Assembly (NCBI GenBank): GCA_964632505.1
Contig: CAZWCE010000008.1
Location: forward strand, 129,163 to 193,162
Length of the DNA stretch: 64,000 nucleotides
DNA from: CAZWCE01 sp964632505
Lineage (GTDB): Bacteria; Planctomycetota; Planctomycetia; Pirellulales; Thermoguttaceae
Direction of reading: 5' to 3'
Positions 61,098 to 64,000 of this stretch are shown here, piece after piece. The notes beneath the pieces were generated by a model. That model ran no database searches and was not told where the DNA came from. It saw only the letters and a program-made list of their open reading frames with translations. A program made the position numbers and the translations under genes. Position 1 is the stretch's first letter; the number at the start of each line of letters is the position of its first letter.

Positions 61098-63617
61098 CTA
61101 CTCGTAGATCGGCTGGCCGACCTTTTTCTTCTCCGGATCGAAGTACCAGGAATCGAAATAGGCCTTCTCGGCGGCGTAGAAATCGAAGGTCTCCTCGGGA
61201 CCGAGGTCCTTGGGCACGAATCCGAACCGTTGCATCTCGCGGATGTAATCCTCGTTCGGCCGGAAGCCGGGCATGTCGAATCGCTTGCCTTCCTGCAATC
61301 GCCGGTGGGCGTCTTGAACCGCGGAGAGGATTTCCCGGTAAAGAGGATCCTCCTTGTTCTGGAAGACGACCTTCTCGCAGAGCGCCAGTCCTCCGGCCTC
61401 CTTGGCCAGCGGCGCCCGGAGTGCCAGAGATTTTTCCGGCCGGGAGATGTTGTACGTGGTTCCGCGAGTGGTGGAGATTCCACGGCCGAAATGCCACCGC
61501 TTGATGGGCTTACCGCGACGGTCTTTGGCGTCGTGCAGGTGACACTCACCGCATCGCTGGGCGATTTTGCCCCAGTTGAGACGGGCCGGGTGATCGCCGG
61601 TGTTCAACGCGGCATAGGTGCCCGGGTAGGTCGCGCTGGTATCGATCCAGAGACGGATCAGGTCCCGTTGGTGATCGGAGACCTTCACGTCGTAATGGTC
61701 GCCGTCGATGTAGTCCAACAGGCGGCTCGCCCCGCTTCCAATCCGGTAGATCGCATAGTTGCTCTCCGGACGGTTCCTGGCATCGACGACCAGGTCGTGC
61801 GTTCGCATTTGCCAGTAGGACATCGTGTAACGCATCGTTTTGTCGCCGCATAAATCGACCTTGCCGGCGAAATCGTCCGGGTTGTGGCACTCGACGCAGT
61901 GCTGATCGAGGATCGGTTGGATGTCGCGCGGGAAATCGAGAATCGAGGGGATGTTTTCCGCAAGATGAGGCCGGTCGGGCGCTTCGCTCATTGCTTCGAG
62001 CAAGCTGCCGGTGGCGTGCGGGGTGGCCGTTCGCGGTTCGTGGCAACCGACGCAGCTCATCGTTTCGCCCGGTTGGAGTACCAGAAAACTATGCATCCGT
62101 TTGACCGCTTTGTCGTTTTCATCGAGGGCGACGAAGAAGATCGATTGCAGCGCCGGCAGTTCCATGTAGGCGGAGCCGTCCTCTTCGACCGGGACGGTCC
62201 CGAGGACTTCGGCCATGGTGAAGGAACCGCCGATGGTCAACGGCTCCATGCCGCCGGAGAAGTTCGCCGGTTTGGGGAGTTGCTTCAAAACCAGTATTTT
62301 CTTGACCTGACCACGTTCCAGACCGCTGAGATTGCGGCCCTGGTAAATGTCCTGCAGAACAACCCGGCCGTTGGCGCTCGAAAGATCGACGCGCGGCGCG
62401 ATGACCCGTTCGCGCGGGCGACCTCGGAGCGGACGTGGTTCGTGAACCGCCATGTCGTTTTCGAGCTGCGCTTGGGGAAGTTCGTAGAAGAATTCGTAAT
62501 TGCCCTGGCGATCCATCACCGCCAGCCCCTTGTTCGAGGCGACCAGGTAGAAGTCTTCGGTGATGGCGTACGGATCCTTCCACCAATTCTGTTTCGAGAT
62601 CGATTCGGCCGATGGAAGGTGATCCGGCCCTTTCTTCGGCGAGACGAGCGTCACCGTGCCGAGGTGTTCCGGGCGACCGTGGCCGGGCGAGAAGGAAGCG
62701 ATCACCTTGTCGGTGTCGGGGACCGGCTTGGCGTCGAGCATGGCGATGCCGGGGTGGAGGTTGCCGTAATACACCATTTGTTGGGTGCCGTCGGGATTGG
62801 TCGTCCAAAGATGATGATAATGGACCTGGCTTCGGTCGACGTATTCCCAACGCATGTAGAGAACGCGACCGTCGGGCAGGACCCAGGGGGTGTTGTCGTG
62901 ATCGTTGTTGCTCGAGAGCATGCGGATGTTCGAGCCGTCGCCGTCGCAACGATAGAGCGTGGCGACCCGAGTGTGCCAGCAATTGACGAATCGTCGACAA
63001 CGGGAAGAACAGAAAACGATGTTGCCGTCGGGACAGTAGGTCGGTTCGATGTCGTCGTCGGGTCCGTCGGTGAGTTGCGTCAGTCCGGTCCCGTCGATGT
63101 TGATCTCGTAGAGGTGATACGGATGCGTGCCGCCCTTGCGGTAGGCGAAGAGGATCTTCTTGCCGCTATAATGCATTTGCGGATCGCGAATGCCGCCTTT
63201 CGGGTCCTCCAGGAGAATCTGCATTCGACCGGTGTGGAGGTTCAATCGGCAGAGGCGAGCCCCTTCTCCGTAGCCCCAGAGGACGTCGTCCTCTTTTTTG
63301 AAGGCGCGGTTGGAGGGATCTTGCAGTTTGTTGGCGTAGTTTCCGAAGGTGACGTACCAGTGATCGCGCCCGGGGACGCGAACCGCGAAGACAATCTCGT
63401 CGATATTTTTCAGAGGGCCGGAGAGCGCCTTTTCGAGCATGGGACCTTGTTGATAGCCGTCGGCGAGAGCGATGGTCTTCGATCCATCCGCGGATGCCTG
63501 GGCTTCGGGCGGATGGCCCTCGGCGTCGTTTTCATCCGCAAAAGCAAGAGAAGGAACATCCAAAAGCATGCAGAGGAAGAAGGCGATCGAAATATGAAGG
63601 CGGCGGGGGTGTGACAT
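61098..63617 (-). CDS. Hydrazine synthase alpha-related multihaem protein
   Basis: An 839-residue exported protein related to the alpha subunit of hydrazine synthase (HzsA). A signal peptide (ISIAFFLCMLLDVPSLAFA) is followed by a beta-propeller part with TolB/PD40-like stretches (YCPDGNIVFCSS, GRVLYMRW). Three haem-binding motifs then appear: CVGCH (about residue 522), CVECH (about 579) and CGECH (about 690). Anammox HzsA uses c-type haem for hydrazine formation, but no HzsB or HzsC gene is adjacent, and such relatives occur in non-anammox planctomycetes. The reaction is unknown. The ATG at 63617 has GAGGAC upstream. A HYExAFE protein gene follows at 25 bp. Confidence 0.85.
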   Translation of the reverse strand: MSHPRRLHISIAFFLCMLLDVPSLAFADENDAEGHPPEAQASADGSKTIALADGYQQGPMLEKALSGPLKNIDEIVFAVRVPGRDHWYVTFGNYANKLQDPSNRAFKKEDDVLWGYGEGARLCRLNLHTGRMQILLEDPKGGIRDPQMHYSGKKILFAYRKGGTHPYHLYEINIDGTGLTQLTDGPDDDIEPTYCPDGNIVFCSSRCRRFVNCWHTRVATLYRCDGDGSNIRMLSSNNDHDNTPWVLPDGRVLYMRWEYVDRSQVHYHHLWTTNPDGTQQMVYYGNLHPGIAMLDAKPVPDTDKVIASFSPGHGRPEHLGTVTLVSPKKGPDHLPSAESISKQNWWKDPYAITEDFYLVASNKGLAVMDRQGNYEFFYELPQAQLENDMAVHEPRPLRGRPRERVIAPRVDLSSANGRVVLQDIYQGRNLSGLERGQVKKILVLKQLPKPANFSGGMEPLTIGGSFTMAEVLGTVPVEEDGSAYMELPALQSIFFVALDENDKAVKRMHSFLVLQPGETMSCVGCHEPRTATPHATGSLLEAMSEAPDRPHLAENIPSILDFPRDIQPILDQHCVECHNPDDFAGKVDLCGDKTMRYTMSYWQMRTHDLVVDARNRPESNYAIYRIGSGASRLLDYIDGDHYDVKVSDHQRDLIRLWIDTSATYPGTYAALNTGDHPARLNWGKIAQRCGECHLHDAKDRRGKPIKRWHFGRGISTTRGTTYNISRPEKSLALRAPLAKEAGGLALCEKVVFQNKEDPLYREILSAVQDAHRRLQEGKRFDMPGFRPNEDYIREMQRFGFVPKDLGPEETFDFYAAEKAYFDSWYFDPEKKKVGQPIYE

Positions 63618-64000
<383 letters not shown>

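Overview
The window looks like a chromosomal segment of a planctomycete (phylum Planctomycetota, most like the Pirellulales lineage), with moderately high GC. The pointers are: a hydrazine-synthase-alpha-related multihaem protein followed by a HYExAFE-type nuclease-like protein; a Ser/Thr kinase with a planctomycete-style N-terminal region; FkbM and GT39-type proteins; PQQ-repeat, TIM-barrel and oxidoreductase genes; unusually long versions of housekeeping proteins (YidC, RibH, FtsH, Rho); and a 16S rRNA gene whose 3' end is followed by a terminator rather than by tRNA, 23S and 5S genes. An LpxK gene and a peptidoglycan block (murE, murF, mraY) indicate a diderm envelope with lipid A and peptidoglycan. 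No CRISPR array, phage, integrase or transposase gene was seen.

Layout. 0-4.6 kb: metallophosphoesterase, yidC with an embedded PDZ domain, and a DUF502 membrane protein. 4.7-6.8 kb (minus): a SWIM/SNF2-like protein whose ATPase motifs are degenerate. 7.2-11.8 kb: murE-murF-mraY; the mraY frame runs antisense into a HAD phosphatase gene. 12.4-17 kb: hemL, then minus-strand gltX-pfkB-thpR. 17.2-21.4 kb: a membrane protein and a large HEAT-type lipoprotein with Asp/Glu/Tyr-rich tracts. 21.6-27.6 kb: glycosyltransferase, nadA, GT39 protein and FkbM methyltransferase. 27.7-33 kb: coaE, then rho-ribH-nusB-ftsY-orf. 33-41 kb: PA14/PKD/solenoid protein, MoxR ATPase, TIM-barrel isomerase, PQQ beta-propeller and aldo/keto reductase with ferredoxin motifs. 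41.1-42.7 kb (minus): a DksA/TraR-like zinc finger and a small HD alarmone-hydrolase-like protein. 42.8-47.9 kb: GT39 protein, hypothetical protein, lpxK and a Tat-type aldo/keto reductase. 48.2-51.8 kb: tRNA-Leu(CAA) followed by a lower-GC CapK/AsnB-like gene pair bordered by a REP-like palindrome. 51.9-56.6 kb: a Ser/Thr kinase with two ComEA-type helix-hairpin-helix domains, divergent from an exported protein, then a secreted metallophosphoesterase. 57-64 kb: ftsH, a TPR protein, a HYExAFE protein, an HzsA-related protein and the 16S 3' end.

Several intergenic regions carry recognisable sigma-70-type promoters with spacing of 16-18 bp. The best are ahead of tRNA-Leu, coaE, nadA, the 37.1-kb isomerase, and the divergent kinase/exported-protein pair. 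The most notable observations are the kinase-HhH fusion, the SNF2-like protein that has lost its catalytic residues, PDZ-YidC, the C-rich G-poor tract ahead of rho, the isolated 16S gene and a long intergenic inverted repeat near 60.25 kb. All functional statements rest on motif reading and family knowledge; no database search was run.
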